Shown here one piece after another: positions 22,672 to 35,747 of a stretch of 54,659 nt of DNA. The translations under genes were made by a program, and so were the position numbers. This DNA comes from Scytalidium lignicola (Eukaryota > Ascomycota > Leotiomycetes). The stretch spans positions 1-54,659 of the forward strand of contig NCSJ02000289.1 of assembly GCA_002812745.2 (NCBI GenBank). Reading direction: 5' to 3'. Positions within the stretch are counted from its first letter, which is position 1. Each line of letters opens with the position of its first letter. The notes beneath the pieces were generated by a model. It searched no databases, was not told the DNA's origin, and saw only the letters and a program-made list of their open reading frames with translations.

Positions 22672-23927
22672 CTATTGAAGAACAATATCCTTCACTTTAG
22701 GATATTTGTTTCTCAAAATATCCAAAACCTCCCTCCACACCTCAGCCTGAATCTTCTGTCCTTGAGGTCCGGTAATGTTCTTCTCAGCAAGCCTAATCCA
22801 TCGCCACAGCAGTCAGTGCAACGTCACAGAGTACACAAGTCAAAACGTATCAAAACAATTACTTACTGCTTATATTCCTCTTCCGTCCCATAATGCCTGA
22901 TATATTTCCCAGTCTCAGCCGGTGTGGTTAGCGCTGCAAGGACTATGCTTCGTGCCCCGCCTTTCGTGCTCTTCGTCATTACATTGTTGAAAATATCAAC
23001 CACTAGTGACATCAAAAAACTGGTTCTATGAGCTCGACCAAGGTCGGATTTCACCATTCCTAATAGAACTAGTAAGCAAAACTTTTTTTGTACTTCGACA
23101 ACGTCTTCGCAGCAGTAGGGATACATACCAGGACACGTTGGATTGACAATAACCTGAGGGCTAAGATTTCATTCCGAGTTAATCACTAGAGCAAAATTGA
23201 AAAGGGAACTTATATTGAGATCCAAAAAAACATACCTTCCATCAGAATCCATAGCAAGCTTGACGATCTCATTAACAACATAATGCTCAAACAACTTGCT
23301 AACCCCATACATCCCCGGCTGTCCAGGCGCAGCACTAGGGAAATTCTCCTTCCGATTAAAATACCCCAAGATCTCCTTTTGCGGAAAGGCTGGTTCATCC
23401 ACACTGACCTTCGTATGATAACCACTAGTGACAAAGACCAAGTGCGCTTGACCCTTCCCGGCAGTCTTCATCCACGGAAGTAGCAGAATCGCGAGTAATG
23501 CCGTGGATAGGACGTTTACTTGAAGGGACTGCTCCCATCCGTCGTCTAGCTGCTTGAACTCCACGGCTAACACACCGGCGTTTAGGATCACATAGTCGAT
23601 AGCTTGGGTCTCGCTCGTGACCTTGTCGGCGAATGATTTCGTGGACTCCAAGGCGTTCATGTCAAGCTCCATAACCTTGATGATGTCCTTCCCCGTGGTG
23701 TTCGTCTGGGCTTCGAGGCTGGCTTTCGCGGCTTCGCCCTTGGCGGCTGTGCGTGCTGTTATGATGACGGAGGATGCACCGAGGTTCACGAAGTGTGCTG
23801 CTGTTGCGAAGCCTAGACCGCCCGTGGCGCCCGTGATGAGGACGGTTTTTCCATTGAATGTTCCTGGTGGGGGTAGTGATGGGAGGTTGAATTTGTTGTT
23901 GTATATAAGGAGGGGGAGACGTAACAT
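22672..23927 (-). CDS. Short-chain dehydrogenase/reductase (RDH/WWOX-like SDR)
   Basis: Four exons: 23927-23236, 23160-23129, 23059-22867 and 22792-22672. The introns are 75, 69 and 74 nt and exon 2 is only 32 nt. The product is 345 residues. The NAD(P)-binding Rossmann motif TGATGGLG is at residues 32-39, followed by the LNAGV structural motif. The catalytic residues are Ser168 (TSGYH) and Tyr207-x3-Lys211 (YGVSK), with NPTCPGMVKSDL after them as in other SDRs. The long insertion between the Ser and the Tyr is typical of fungal retinol-dehydrogenase-like SDRs of unknown substrate. A hydrophobic N-terminal stretch could be a weak anchor. It is divergent from RRP42. The reaction is inferred only as NAD(P)-dependent oxidoreduction. 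Confidence 0.87.
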
Positions 23928-24611
23928 TTTGGTTGGTTTGTCTGGATAATAGGTTCTAGTCTGCTTCTTTTTTTTTTTGTAAAAGAATTGGATTTGGGAG
24001 TTTTTTGCTGTTGAAATAACTCAATTATTGATTCAGTTTTCTCGAGAGGAAGAGAATTTGATTGAGGATTGGCGGTGAAGTTCTATATGTGCCTTTGCAT
24101 CCAACATCTTAGCCTCGGAGACTTTCAATGGCGCATGGGGTAATTTGAGGCCGATTAGATTTCAAATTGAATGCTACCTTCCATGCTCCTCCATATGGTT
24201 CGACTAGAAAAATTCCTCACAAAAAAGGGATGATTCCGACTAGATAATCCGAATATTGAGTCAAGCTGATTTGCTAGGGTAGTTCTGATGTGTTTTGCCG
24301 GTTGTTTTGAAGACGAGGTTGTAGAAGTCGCATAGATATCCTCAGCCTTGTTTGGGAATGGTAGTACGGCTTGGCGCCAGCCTTGCGTCTTTTTCATAGC
24401 AACGCTAAAATGCGGGCAAGTAACCCGCTTGGCGAGCTTTCGAAGTTTGAACAAAAAGCAGCTTTTCAATTCGTTTTTTTCGCGTTCCAGCCAGAAAGAT
24501 TTTTGCTCTATGTGTTTCAGAGCTTAAATTAATTAATTCTCTAGTAAAACCCTAATTGGCGGGGGGGGAAGTTAATGAAAGAAACTGTGTTTTTTCTTTA
24601 CTAGNAAAAAA
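23928..24611. other. Divergent intergenic region between SDR and RRP42
   Basis: No gene is recognised. It holds T runs near 23968, a G run at about 24561 and an N at 24605, seven bases before the RRP42 ATG. Confidence 0.55.
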
Positions 24612-25800
24612 ATGCCACCCTCATCCACTCAGCAGGTACTGCTTAGCCCTGCTGAACTTTCTTACTTACATACCTCTCTCTCGTTGGACCCGCCAATTCG
24701 ACCTGATGGTCGCACGAGCACCGAATTTAGGCCTTTAATTGCAGAGACGGATATACTACCGGGGACAAATGGGAGCGCACGTATATGTTTTGCAGATGGA
24801 ACAGAAGCAATTGTGGGCGTGAAAGCAGAAGTGGAGAAATCGAGACGAAATTATCATACAGAGCTCGAAGTAAATACAGGTGCAAATGACGACGACAACG
24901 ACGATGAAGATACGAATGGAAGGGAGGCTACAGAAAGGAGGGGGTTGAACGAGTGGGTAGAGCTATCAGTTGAGATTCCTGGGTTTAGAGATGACGATTC
25001 GTTACCGGTTTTCTTGGCTGCTATGCTGTCCGAGGCGTTGCTTGCTGATGGCCAATTTACATCGAGACTATGGATCAATAGGCGATTCCACTGGAAATTA
25101 TACCTAGATGTAAGTTACTATATCTTATTATCCGGAAACATATTAGCTAAATGGAAGTTAGGTATTACTTCTTTCACAGCCATTATCATATCCATTACCA
25201 CTTCTTTCTCTCACAACACACTTGGCACTCCTCGCGACCCGTCTTCCCAAATTAAAGTCGGAGAAAGACGAAGACCCATTATTTGACGATGACTGGGATG
25301 CATCAATTCATCTATATCCCCGAGAGCCAAGTCAATACCATGGCCGACCACCAGTTACGTTACTTGTAATGGCCGTGAATGACAACATTATCTTTGACCC
25401 AACCAAAGAAGAGCTCTCAGTTGCAGGAGTTGTACTAGCAGTATCAGTTGGAGAAAGATCACAAGGTAGAGAGGATGATATAACTGAGTCTATGGATGTA
25501 GATGATGTCAAGCCTCCAAGGGATATAAGGTTGCTTGCCATCAGGACTATCGACTCTCCCTCCCGATTAACTCATCCTGGCATTCCAAATACCCTTAATA
25601 CGGCTACTGGAGGAACAGCTGCAGCAACCACTGAGCAAGCTTCGAGCCAGCGTGAGACTATAGAGGAGGGAGGAGTCTGGCAGCCACCGAGAGGTGGAGC
25701 CAAGAGAAAGATCATTGCCGCTATGATACAAAAGATTTTAGAACAAGGTGGTGTAGCAGAAGAGGTTTTAGACGGCCTAGACACAGTAGAGATGGGCTAG
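24612..25800 (+). CDS. RRP42: Exosome core subunit Rrp42 (RNase PH-like)
   Basis: Two exons, 24612-25109 and 25162-25800, joined across a 52-nt intron (GTAAGT...TTAG), encode 378 residues. The N-terminus reads LSPAELSYLHTSLSLDPPIRPDGRT, a hallmark opening of Rrp42-type RNase PH-fold proteins, then NGSARICFADGTEAIVGVKAE. The second exon supplies the rest of the fold (PVTLLVMAVNDNIIFDPTKEE, then VAGVVLAVSV). Acidic and Thr/Ala-rich insertions (about residues 90-110 and 300-340) lengthen it. Known role: Rrp42 is a catalytically inert member of the six-subunit ring of the nuclear and cytoplasmic RNA exosome. Distinction from Rrp45 and Rrp43 rests on the N-terminal motif and overall pattern. Confidence 0.82.
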
Positions 25801-25879
25801 GCAGGATATTTCCCCGCCAAAGGAATCAAATACCCAAAATCCCAAGTCCAGTAATGTCAACCAACTCGGTGGATGGCAC

Positions 25880-26664
25880 CTACCATATCCCGAGCCACTT
25901 TCTAACAGGTGGCTTTGGTCGAGTAACTGGCTCACTCTGTCCGTCTTGATTTACTTCTTCAGTGGGAACAGCAGGCCCCATGAGCTGGTCGTTAGTCTTA
26001 GCAACCCATCCGCCAAACCCTTCATCCTTATCCAACCCGTGAGCCTTCCTATACTCGCTTCTTTTCTCCACATCTTCCACCTTGCGACTCCGTCTCGCTT
26101 GTGTCTCCGCAGTGACATGTGCGGAATGTAGACGGAGCACCTCAACAACGGTCCTGGTAAACGATATAGGATGTGTGAAGAGCTGGCTCCAATGGGGGAG
26201 CATATCCGCGAACGGAGAATCGCGCTTAAAATTAGTGAAGAAGACTGTGAGAGCCAAAGAGAAAAGCGTGCCCTATTTCATGGAGTCAGTTTCGCCTTTG
26301 AATAACATATGCCAATACATACCATAGTGATGTAAATATGAATAGATCGATTGTTTATGAACCAATGCATAAAAGTCCCTTCCGGTGGCATCATATTTGG
26401 ATATTGCTTCTTCTTCTGCACATCTCTCTCCTCGGCCGACAATTGAGGCCCTGGATATCTCGGACCTTCTCTAGGACGTCTAGCACCATGGGAAGGAGGG
26501 TTGAATTTCTTGGGCTGTTCAAGGACGAGCGGTTTCGAGGACTTTTTGCCAGACGCCTTCGCAGATGCATGGCGGATGGTGAGCGTTGAATTGGGAAGGC
26601 GCGTTCGCCATATTGCACTACTCCGAGGAAGCAGAAACCGAGGGATTGAAACTGCTGAAGACAT
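25880..26664 (-). CDS. Uncharacterised mitochondrial single-pass membrane protein
   Basis: Two exons, 26664-26323 and 26272-25880, flank a 50-nt intron (donor GTATGT, acceptor TAG); 244 residues. The start at 26664 gives a basic, Ser/Arg-rich, acid-poor N-terminus (MSSAVSIPRFLLPRSSAIWR) typical of a mitochondrial presequence. After a lysine/proline-rich stretch comes YPNMMPPEGTFMHWF, then one hydrophobic segment (about residues 108-128) that crosses the splice site, then a charged region with EKRSEYRKAHGLD. I do not recognise a named family; I recall similar fungal hypothetical proteins keeping the MMPPEGTF motif. It is head-to-head with cytochrome c across about 0.5 kb, suggesting a respiratory role, but this is inference only. 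Confidence 0.72.
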
Positions 26665-27168
26665 ATTTGACCCTCGTAGGTTCTCTGCGAATATGTATCC
26701 ACGATCTTGCAGATGGCTTGATGCCCTCTCGCTCACTTAATCTCAATCGAAGCGCTTTCCAAAATTGTACAAGGTCAATATTTTCCAGCGGCGGATAACC
26801 ACCTAAACCGCAGCGTACTTAGCACGTTCTGGCCACTCGAGAAACATCAAATTTCTGCAGTTTCCGAGTTTGACCGAATTTGTGGCTAAGCAACGAGAAA
26901 TCTGACCATTTTGTCGTGGTTGATTGGTGGCCCAAGAACCCACTGTGGCCGTGCGGGTCCAGTGCATGCTGTCATGTCCGGGAATCAAGCTATCGGCGAN
27001 CTGTGCGCCTCATTCCAAAGAACTTTTCTTACCATCCTGCTCGTACTTTCTTTTCTCCCTTCTCTTTTACATACCACACCATACAAACGCACACATCTCA
27101 ACCTCGCCCTCTCTATTCCATTGCTCCTCAACGTATATATCCCTTATATACTCCTTTAATCAGACACA
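26665..27168. promoter_or_regulatory. Divergent promoter between mitochondrial membrane protein and cytochrome c, with CCAAT box
   Basis: A CCAAT element on the minus strand (ATTGG at 26933-26937, context TGATTGGTGG) lies 230 bp upstream of the cytochrome c ATG. CCAAT-binding HAP complexes are known to control respiratory genes in fungi. TA-rich sequence (ATATATCCCTTATATA) sits just before the cytochrome c start. There is an N at 27000. Binding is not shown by sequence alone. Confidence 0.45.
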
Positions 27169-28046
<878 letters not shown>

Positions 28047-30220
28047 ATAATGATTACGGCACTGTATAGATAGTATAGACGAATTGTACTCTAGGTTAGA
28101 CAACAGCATTGGTGCTGAGGTGTAGCACATAATCAGATCTCCTCTTTTATTGCCTGTTCATCAGGGATTTTGTGTACTAGGCCTCATTTTACGATATAGA
28201 ACTTCAATGGAAGAGTTTTTATTTTCTCGGTCCTAATAATACTGCTTTTGAAGAGAATTATTGTTGTAATTGTGACGTTGATCCGGCTCAAATTTAAAAG
28301 AGAAAAAAATTAGGACGTCACTTGCCTCGTCATTCGTGTTCCTGCATGTATGATGAGTAAGATGGTGCCATACATACAAACCCCGTCCTGTCGCAAATCC
28401 CGCTGCGTCCGAATTACATCCGACNTTTTCAGGTCAATTTTGCCGGTACGGACGTATTTGATATATTAATAAATTTGCAGATTGACTGAAAAGGTAAAAT
28501 TGATAAAACATTAAATCTACTGGAAAACTAGACAGTTAAGGAGAAAGATACTTAATACACAAGACAGCAAATTTTGCTCAAGCTCTTGCAATTGTCTATC
28601 CAGAATGCGTTTTTTATTCTAATTCGGTCTAGGAAAATTGGAGGATTTAACCGGCTGCTAAATCAATATAGGGCTTCTTTTCTAACGAATGAGTAACGAG
28701 GCTTTTCTGGACGGTACCTTTTGCTGGACTGTTACTCCTTTCATCTGATTGTATTCGCTAGTATAACTTCTCAACAGATTTTATACACTGCATATTTGTA
28801 CCTAATCTGTTCATTGGTTTAGCTTATTTTTCGTAAAGGTCCGAGTCAAAAATTATTCTACTACTTAAAACATTCGTTAGTATGCGCAGAAACCGGAGGG
28901 AAGACGTGGTAGGATAGAACCGAGACGAGCTGGAGACGGGAGAGATGGAGATGCGAGCCATCCGATGTAGCTGTCGCAGCGTTCTTTCGGCACCAAATCG
29001 GAGGTCACATGTTTATAGCAGCCGCGATGCCTAGACGAGGCTAGCGCATCCACGAATGCTAAGCCACCCGCTCCCCTATTGACGTCATTAGACGCATCCA
29101 ATCCTTAAAATCTTTGCTGGGCGAATAATAGGATCGCGATCTGCAAAGGATTGAGTCAGGATCGAGTCAGGAAATCCTAAGGCGGAGGATTTCTCCGCTG
29201 AGTGATCCACTCAAGTGAATAACATTTGTTAATTTCATTTATGCACAGCATACAAAACTGGCCGGATTAACGTATGGCCACCGGAGTAACCACTCTACAA
29301 ATATTGAAGGACGTCTCGACTTGAAGAGAAAGTCAGGCAAGCGAGCTATTGTGTGAGAGAGCTGAACCAAGGGACGACTTGCCCCAGATGAGTTGCTAAT
29401 CGGATCCATGTTCGCGCAGGGTACGGCACAGCTTTGACTTTGGGGACCGCGATCGAATAAACTTGGTTCGATGTTGCGTGGGAGGGGGGAAAGGAAGGCT
29501 CAGGATGATGCGATGGCTGATACACTGGATGAGTTATGAGGCATGAATTGTGAGGCTTCTCCATGGATTGTTGGTTCAAGGTGATAAAAGTGATGAATTA
29601 TGAGGTCCCGAATCCGGTTTATGGCGAGTGGTTATGATGGCGTGGAGAGAAGGGCAAAAAATATGGAAGAGAAAAAAATACCGGCAGCAAATGGTGTGAC
29701 GCTGTGGAACGCTGCTAGCGCCCTCTCCCAAGCCAGTCCCGCCGCTAATCCAAGCCCTACCCTGACAGGTACCTGAGTTCTTGTCAGTCGAAGGCGGGGA
29801 GGCGCGAGGGAGATACCTAGGGTGCGGGTTCCACTTGGAGATGCCATCCAGAACCTTCCCCTCACGTGCCTCTCCCCCTTCCGTGCCTTCTCTCCGCCTG
29901 GTGAAGGGTGGAGATGCAGGCACGAAGGGTCTGGGTTTGGGACTGGATCTCTGCAGTTTCTGCTCTGGCCCATGGTCTTGGCCCAGCTAGTTTGGTCCTC
30001 TCCATCTTCAAGGAAGTACAAGTAGTCCAGTCGATCCCTCCGATCTTTGTTTCTCTTTTCTTCTCTCCGTCTTTCTTTATTTCTTTCTTCGTTCCATTCG
30101 TGTGCATGTGCCGGTGCCGGTGCCTGCCTCCAAATCTTCCCCAAATCTTCCCCAAATCATATATTTGAGCTTTGTGTTGCAGCAAGCTCCCTTTGATATC
30201 AAAAGTCCATTGTTGCACTC
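28047..30220. other. Intergenic between cytochrome c and MFS transporter
   Basis: About 2.2 kb without a recognised gene. The left half is AT-rich with an N at 28425. The right half is more GC-rich and turns CT-rich at 30030-30165, resembling a leader. A CRE-like TGACGTCA occurs at 29080-29087. Several open frames on both strands at 29.6-30.2 kb overlap each other and look spurious. Confidence 0.5.
30131..30158. repeat. 11-bp tandem repeat in transporter leader
   Basis: CAAATCTTCCC is repeated at 30131-30141 and 30142-30152, with a partial third copy, about 120 bp before the transporter ATG. Confidence 0.7.
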
Positions 30221-30232
30221 TGTGACGTCACA
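30221..30232. promoter_or_regulatory. CRE-like palindrome upstream of MFS transporter
   Basis: TGTGACGTCACA is a perfect 12-nt palindrome containing the ATF/CREB bZIP core TGACGTCA, 46 bp before the transporter ATG. bZIP control is an inference. The site is close enough to the start that it may fall within the transcribed leader. Confidence 0.5.
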
Positions 30233-30277
30233 CAGAGCAACACAAACACAGTTCTATCAATCTTTCACCAACCAAAT

Positions 30278-32389
30278 ATGTCTGTCGAAAAGAGAGACGG
30301 CGACAGCCTGACCTCGGACGAATCTCTCGCCCAGAATGGCCGTGCTGAGATTGAGAACGTCCCCTGCAGCGACTCGGATCGCATCAGAAACCTCAGCAGT
30401 ACCCAGCAACGAGCCGAGCTCAATGCCAAAATTGCCAACCCTCTTGCTGGCTACACGGCCTTGGAGCTCGCCGACAAGGGCGAGGCATACGCGCGCAAGT
30501 ACCAGATTGACGATGAAGAAGACATCCGAGCCTTCAGATTCGGCGCCATCCTCGCGCAGAACCCCGACAAAGTCGTCGACGTTGACGGCTTGGATGCCTC
30601 GGAGAGAGAGATTCTTGACAAAGAGATCACCAACAGGTGGTCTCAGCCGCGCCTGCTCTACTTGGTCATTGCCCTTTGTTCTACCTGTGCCGCCGTCCAA
30701 GGCATGGACGAGACCGTAGTCAACGGCGCCCAGCTCTTCTATGGTAAGCAGTTCGGCATTGGAGATCCCAACAACTCCAGGCAGTCGTGGCTCATGGGCT
30801 TGGTCAACTCTGCTCCCTATCTCTGCTGTGCCACCATGGGTTGTTGGCTCACCGTTCCATTCAATAATTGGTTTGGTCGTCGAGGTACCATCTTTCTGAC
30901 CTGCTGCTTCTCGGCTTTGGCCTGCTTCTGGCAAGCATTCACCAACACCTGGTGGCATATGTTTATTGCCCGATTCGCTCTCGGTTTCGGTATTGGACCC
31001 AAGTCAGCAACTGTCCCCATCTATGCTGCCGAATGTACTCCTCCACAGATTCGCGGTGCGTTGGTTATGCAATGGCAGATGTGGGTAAGTACTTATCTTC
31101 GGCCAAGATATCATCCTGGTGTTTTCATTACTTTCTATCAGCCTCCAGTTCTTTTGATTTCAACAATGGAAAATAACCTAACATCCCTTTACAGACTGCA
31201 TTCGGAATCATGGTGGGATACGCAGCAGATCTCGCCTTCTACTCCGTTCCAAACAAACCCAATATCACTGGCCTTAACTGGCGGTTGATGATGGGATCGG
31301 CGATGTTGCCCGCAGTCATCGTCCTGTGCTTCGTATATTTGTGCCCAGAATCTCCCCGTTGGTACATGAGCAAGGGCCGTCATACGCAAGCATATAAGGC
31401 CATGTGCAGACTCCGTTACAACAAGATCCAAGCGGCGCGTGATGTCTTCTATATGCACACTCTCCTTGAAATTGAGGAGGAGAACGTTATTCTCGGCCAA
31501 AATATAGTTAAAGAAATATTGACTATTCCAAGAAACCGGAGAGCTATGGTTGGTTCCGAAATTGTCATGTTCATGCAGCAAGTAAGGACCCTCCAGGCAC
31601 TTAAATACTTTATAAGCAATGAAACATGCAACTAACTCTCTGTGTTCCCAGTTCTGTGGGGTCAATGTCATTGCCTACTACTCTTCTGCGATCTTTGTTG
31701 AAGCTGGATTTTCCGAGCTGAGCGCTCTCAGCGCCTCCTTGGGATTCGGCGTCATCAACTTCCTCTTCGCCATTCCCGCAATCTACACAATCGACACATT
31801 TGGTCGACGCAATCTGCTGTTAACAACATTCCCGTGCATGTCCCTCTGTCTCCTGTTCACGGGATTCAGTTTCTGGATTCCCTCAAGCTCAACCGCTCAC
31901 ATTGCCTGTATTGCCCTTGGAATTTATCTCTTTGGTATCTTCTACTCGCCCGGAGAAGGACCGGTGCCGTTCACCTACTCGGCCGAGGCGTATCCTCTCT
32001 ACATTCGTGCAGCGGGGATGTCTCTCGCCACCGCTACCACCTGGTTCTTCAACTTCATTTTGAGCGTCACCTGGCCCTCTCTACTCAAAGCCTTCAAACC
32101 CCAAGGAGCCTTCGGCTGGTACGGCGTATGGAACCTCGTTGGCTTTCTCGCCGTCCTCTTATTTGTCCCCGAGACCAAGGGCAAGACGCTCGAAGAATTG
32201 GATCAAGTCTTCGGTGTCCGGACGCGGGATCATGCCGCGTATGGCCTCAGGCAGGTTCCATACTTCTTCAACCGCTATATCCTTAGACGAAAAGTTCAGC
32301 CTGAGCGACTCTATGAGAAAGGAGATGTTAGTTATCACCCTAGTACCTTTTCTAGTGAGAATGAGAAAGATGCGACTGAGAGGGTCTAA
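30278..32389 (+). CDS. MFS sugar/polyol-type transporter
   Basis: Three exons, 30278-31084, 31195-31581 and 31652-32389, with introns of 110 and 70 nt, give 643 residues. About 120 polar N-terminal residues precede a 12-helix major facilitator core. Sugar-porter signatures are visible: NWFGRRG after helix 2, PESPRWYMSKGR after helix 6, DTFGRRN in the second half and VPETKGKTLEELD at the end of the core. The order fits the sugar porter family in the plasma membrane. The substrate is not readable; myo-inositol- and polyol-type transporters with long N-termini are the closest resemblance I can name, as inference. The cytosolic C-terminal tail ends in a charged segment. Confidence 0.85.
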
Positions 32390-33487
32390 AGGTCTAACGC
32401 TTAAGGTATGATTTTTTTTTTAGTGTCCTAAGTTTTGGATGCGAAGAGAAATGCACTCTTTTTTCTTAGTATAAAGAAGAGAAATGAATTATAAATAACG
32501 ATACCAAGAATGGATGTGGATTAACTTTTTGGGGGATTATAGCTTGGTTTGGTTTAGAACTTTGCGAATTGATTAAGCATGGTTGAACTGGTTTATATAA
32601 CGTGTTCGGGTTTTGCTTGAATCAAAAATAGTTTGAACAAAGTCTTAAATCAGAACTCTTGTGTGTGCTTAAACTAATGGATGTAAATATGATCTATCTT
32701 GCACCAAATTAATTTTAAGGTGTTAAGGTGGTCTAAGAGACGGCCCTTTTTGAGATTTCAGAACCATCTTGATAATATTTAGGTTGTAGTCCTTAAAAAG
32801 AAATTGGACAATCCTAAGAATCACGTGCACAACATTGTTCAGCTATATAAGCCCAACATACAGGAAAGTCGAACAGTTCAAATAATAGTATCATTCTTCA
32901 TTCTTCATTCTTCTAACTGTATTTTTCATTCTTCTGTTCCTATTCTTTATTTCAAAACCTATTCTTGGGTTTTTTTTTTCAGGCTCGAGGCTAGTGAGTA
33001 AATATAAAACACCATCCATAATTACCAACATTCCCTAAACACACCTAATAACTAATTCAGGGGGTCACAAAACGAGCGACAAAAAAGAAAGAAGAGGTAT
33101 CAATAAAACNAAAAAATCTCTCAAGACACTTGTCAATTTATCTCTTACATATTCCCACCTCCACNAAAAAAACGCGTCCGTAAAGTCTCGAGTGAGCTCG
33201 AAAATAAAATAACAAGAATAAAAGGCCCCTCCCTCATAATAAAATAGAACATATATAATGACAGGATATTTTAAATTCACCCCTTATTGTGATGGCACTC
33301 CCAAAATACAAAAGGTACAAGAAGGTAAACACACAAGATGGTCCTGTTTGACCCTTGGTCTGGTATAAAATCGCTTCAACAAGAAGACAAAAAAACNNAA
33401 AAAAAGGACACTCAACTCTGAATGAACCTTCATTACTAATCAAACAACAAAAGAGAATTTGACTGTCAACTGATCCATGATGGATGC
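32390..33487. other. Intergenic, convergent 3' flanks of transporter and DUF7514 gene
   Basis: No gene is recognised. It contains a TATATAA at 32844-32850 preceded by CACGTG (32822-32827) and followed by three CATTCTT units (32892-32912), a promoter-like arrangement without a downstream ORF. Ns lie at about 33110, 33165 and 33397-33398 beside A runs. Confidence 0.5.
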
Positions 33488-35596
33488 TTAGTACCTTGGA
33501 TATGAATCATGCCCATTGGATCTCCCATCCGCCTTGTAGAAGTCTTCGAATTCACTGCCCCTAGATTCATAGGACCGTCCATACCGTCCGTCTTCTGATG
33601 CGCGCAGGTCTTCGAGCCTGTCCCATCGTTCGGCATCTCTAGGACTATTGAACTCGGCAGTAATTCTGGGATCTTCATCACCTCTCCTATAAGAGTAATC
33701 ATCCCTTCTTGGGCCTCTAATATCAATAGGTGGAGGTGGCGGAGGAAAGCTGGAGGTATGGTTTGAGCGCCCGTAAGTTCCTGGACCAAATGTCTGAGGT
33801 CCATAGCTTGAGGGGTCTAGGGGCGGTTGGGATGTGTACGTGGATCCCTGACCGATATCACTGGTCGAGTGCCTGTGATTTTGAAACTGCGGGCTACCGC
33901 TCCGTCTAGTCGACGGCCTTCTACCAAAGGAGTAATCTTGACTTTTATACGCATCACTCTGAGTTCGTTTGTGGCGTATTTCATCATTTGCATATGGTAG
34001 GTCTCTATCTATCCTGCCTGCGGAGTTTGCCCGGCTCCTAGAGTTAGGTGAGACGTTTAGATTTCCCGGGTCAACATAGGTTTTGCCGTTGCCAGGTTGG
34101 GAAACGTAGGGTTTACGTTCTCGTTCTCTGATGTTCTCCTCGGCAGGCTTGGAGATCGAGGATAAAGGTATACCAGCGTAGGGCATGCGCTCTCGTTCAA
34201 CAGATATCGATGTTGTCGGAGATGTTCTTGATTGTGGTATTTCCATTGGACGAGAATGATTCTCTGACGAGTGTCTACTGAGTGGAGGACTGGTGATAGA
34301 TGAATGGCGTCTAGTTGATGTTCCCAGATTCTCAAAGAAGGTATTTATAGCATTCTCAATCAATTTTCTGAAATTCTTGTCTTCCTTGCTAGGTAATAAA
34401 TGACGTGAGAGTTGCTTGGGGAGGCGCTCTGGCTTTCCGTCCACAAGCTCACCATCGGCATCTACCGGCCAAGCTTGGAGGATTTTGTTCAGCCGCTTTG
34501 TTTCTTCATCTGGATAAGCTTTGATTTGTATGATTATCCATCGGCAAAAGCCATCCGGCGTAAGTGCTGGGACCGTCGGTGGGCTATTCAGTTGGTCTTG
34601 CACTAGATGATGTTCGCAGCCCAAGTCTTGGTAGAGCTGGGATATCTGCTCATTCATCTGTGCCCGAAATATTGCTAAGTAGCAGTAAATGATCAGCTCC
34701 TAGGAGCAAGATATAATTTGAGACTCACAAGTGAATTGGTGAAATTCTCTATCCAGAGGGTGACGATCGTAAAAAGCTGCCATCTTCAATGGTGTCACGA
34801 CAATACTCCTTTCTGGAGGAAGTTTCCAAACCTATATTAGAATTAGATATTTTCAAGCCAAACGACGAAACACGGAGCTCACAAGATGATTAGCAAGACC
34901 CCTTACGAATTGGCCTAATCTTGGCGTATGGTTGCCGTCCGAGTCGAATAATCGGCCCCATTTTTGGTCTACCGCACTCATTGCAGGACGAGGAAGTTCG
35001 CGATTGGAAAAACGCACTCCTGGTGGCTTTTCTGATGGGCTGGTAGGTTGCAATCTTGCTGATTCCATGGTTGGAGAGGTTTGCTTTGGCGTCTGTGCTG
35101 GGGAGGGCGGAGTGTAGACCCTGTGAGAAGTTGGTGGAGGCGATGAAGTCGAACTCGATTTATTAGAAAGCGTTCGTTGCAACGGTGGCGACTTAAGCGC
35201 TTCGTCAACGCTTCCAGTTTTCTTAAGGGTCTCGAAAACTATTCAACTACGGTTAGCGTATACCTATACACCATTGATCTTCTATCAATACACACTCTCT
35301 CGCTTGACTTTCTCAGTGATTTCCGCTATAAGCTCTGCTGTTACGCCGTTATGTGACGAACTAGATCTTCCTACATCTTCACGATGAGAAGTCGTCGTGC
35401 TTTGCTGCGGAGGTGGAGATGGCTGTGGAGTATTGGAGGTTCCTCCGGGACGTTTCGTCATGTTCTCCCTCCCTTGGGCGTCGCCGGGATATTGCGGTTT
35501 GTTATCAAATAGACTTGGGGAATTGGGATCGAGAGATTCGAAGTAGCCGCTGTCCTCCCTGGGCCGCTGGGTGACGTTGTGTTGTTCGCCGGCCAT
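33488..35596 (-). CDS. DUF7514-domain protein, mostly disordered
   Basis: Four exons: 35596-35296, 35238-34883, 34831-34729 and 34674-33488. The introns are 57, 51 and 54 nt and the product is 648 residues. The conserved block starts near residue 193 (KWGRLFDSDGNHTPRLGQFVRGLANHL), continues across two splice sites (SIVVTPLKMAAFYDRHPLD, then LGCEHHLVQDQ) and ends near LTPDGFCRWIIIQIKAYPDEE and RLPKQLSRHLLP. This matches what I recall as the fungal DUF7514 domain, whose function is unknown. The flanks are Ser/Pro-rich, and the C-terminal 300 residues are full of Arg, Ser, Tyr and Pro (a run of seven prolines near FPPPPPPP-like sequence). Such tails often mediate protein or RNA contacts. No membrane segment is seen. 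Confidence 0.75.
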
Positions 35597-35747
35597 GTTT
35601 TGGCACGAGGCTGTCGGTTTTTATCACTTGATAGGAGAAGTGATAAGGAACTCCGATGACGTAGATGAGCAAAGGCTGAGGACCAGCTTAAATGGATGAA
35701 AGCGAATCGCAATGATGATAGCTGTTATATGGATTGATGAGAGATGA

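Noticed and set aside
29576..30218. Overlapping minus-strand frames of 115-170 codons
   Set aside because: Mutually overlapping, low-complexity, and reverse complements of a CT-rich leader.
30257..30958. 233-codon minus-strand frame over the MFS transporter N-terminus
   Set aside because: It mirrors codon bias of the conserved transporter exon on the plus strand; no domain is recognised.
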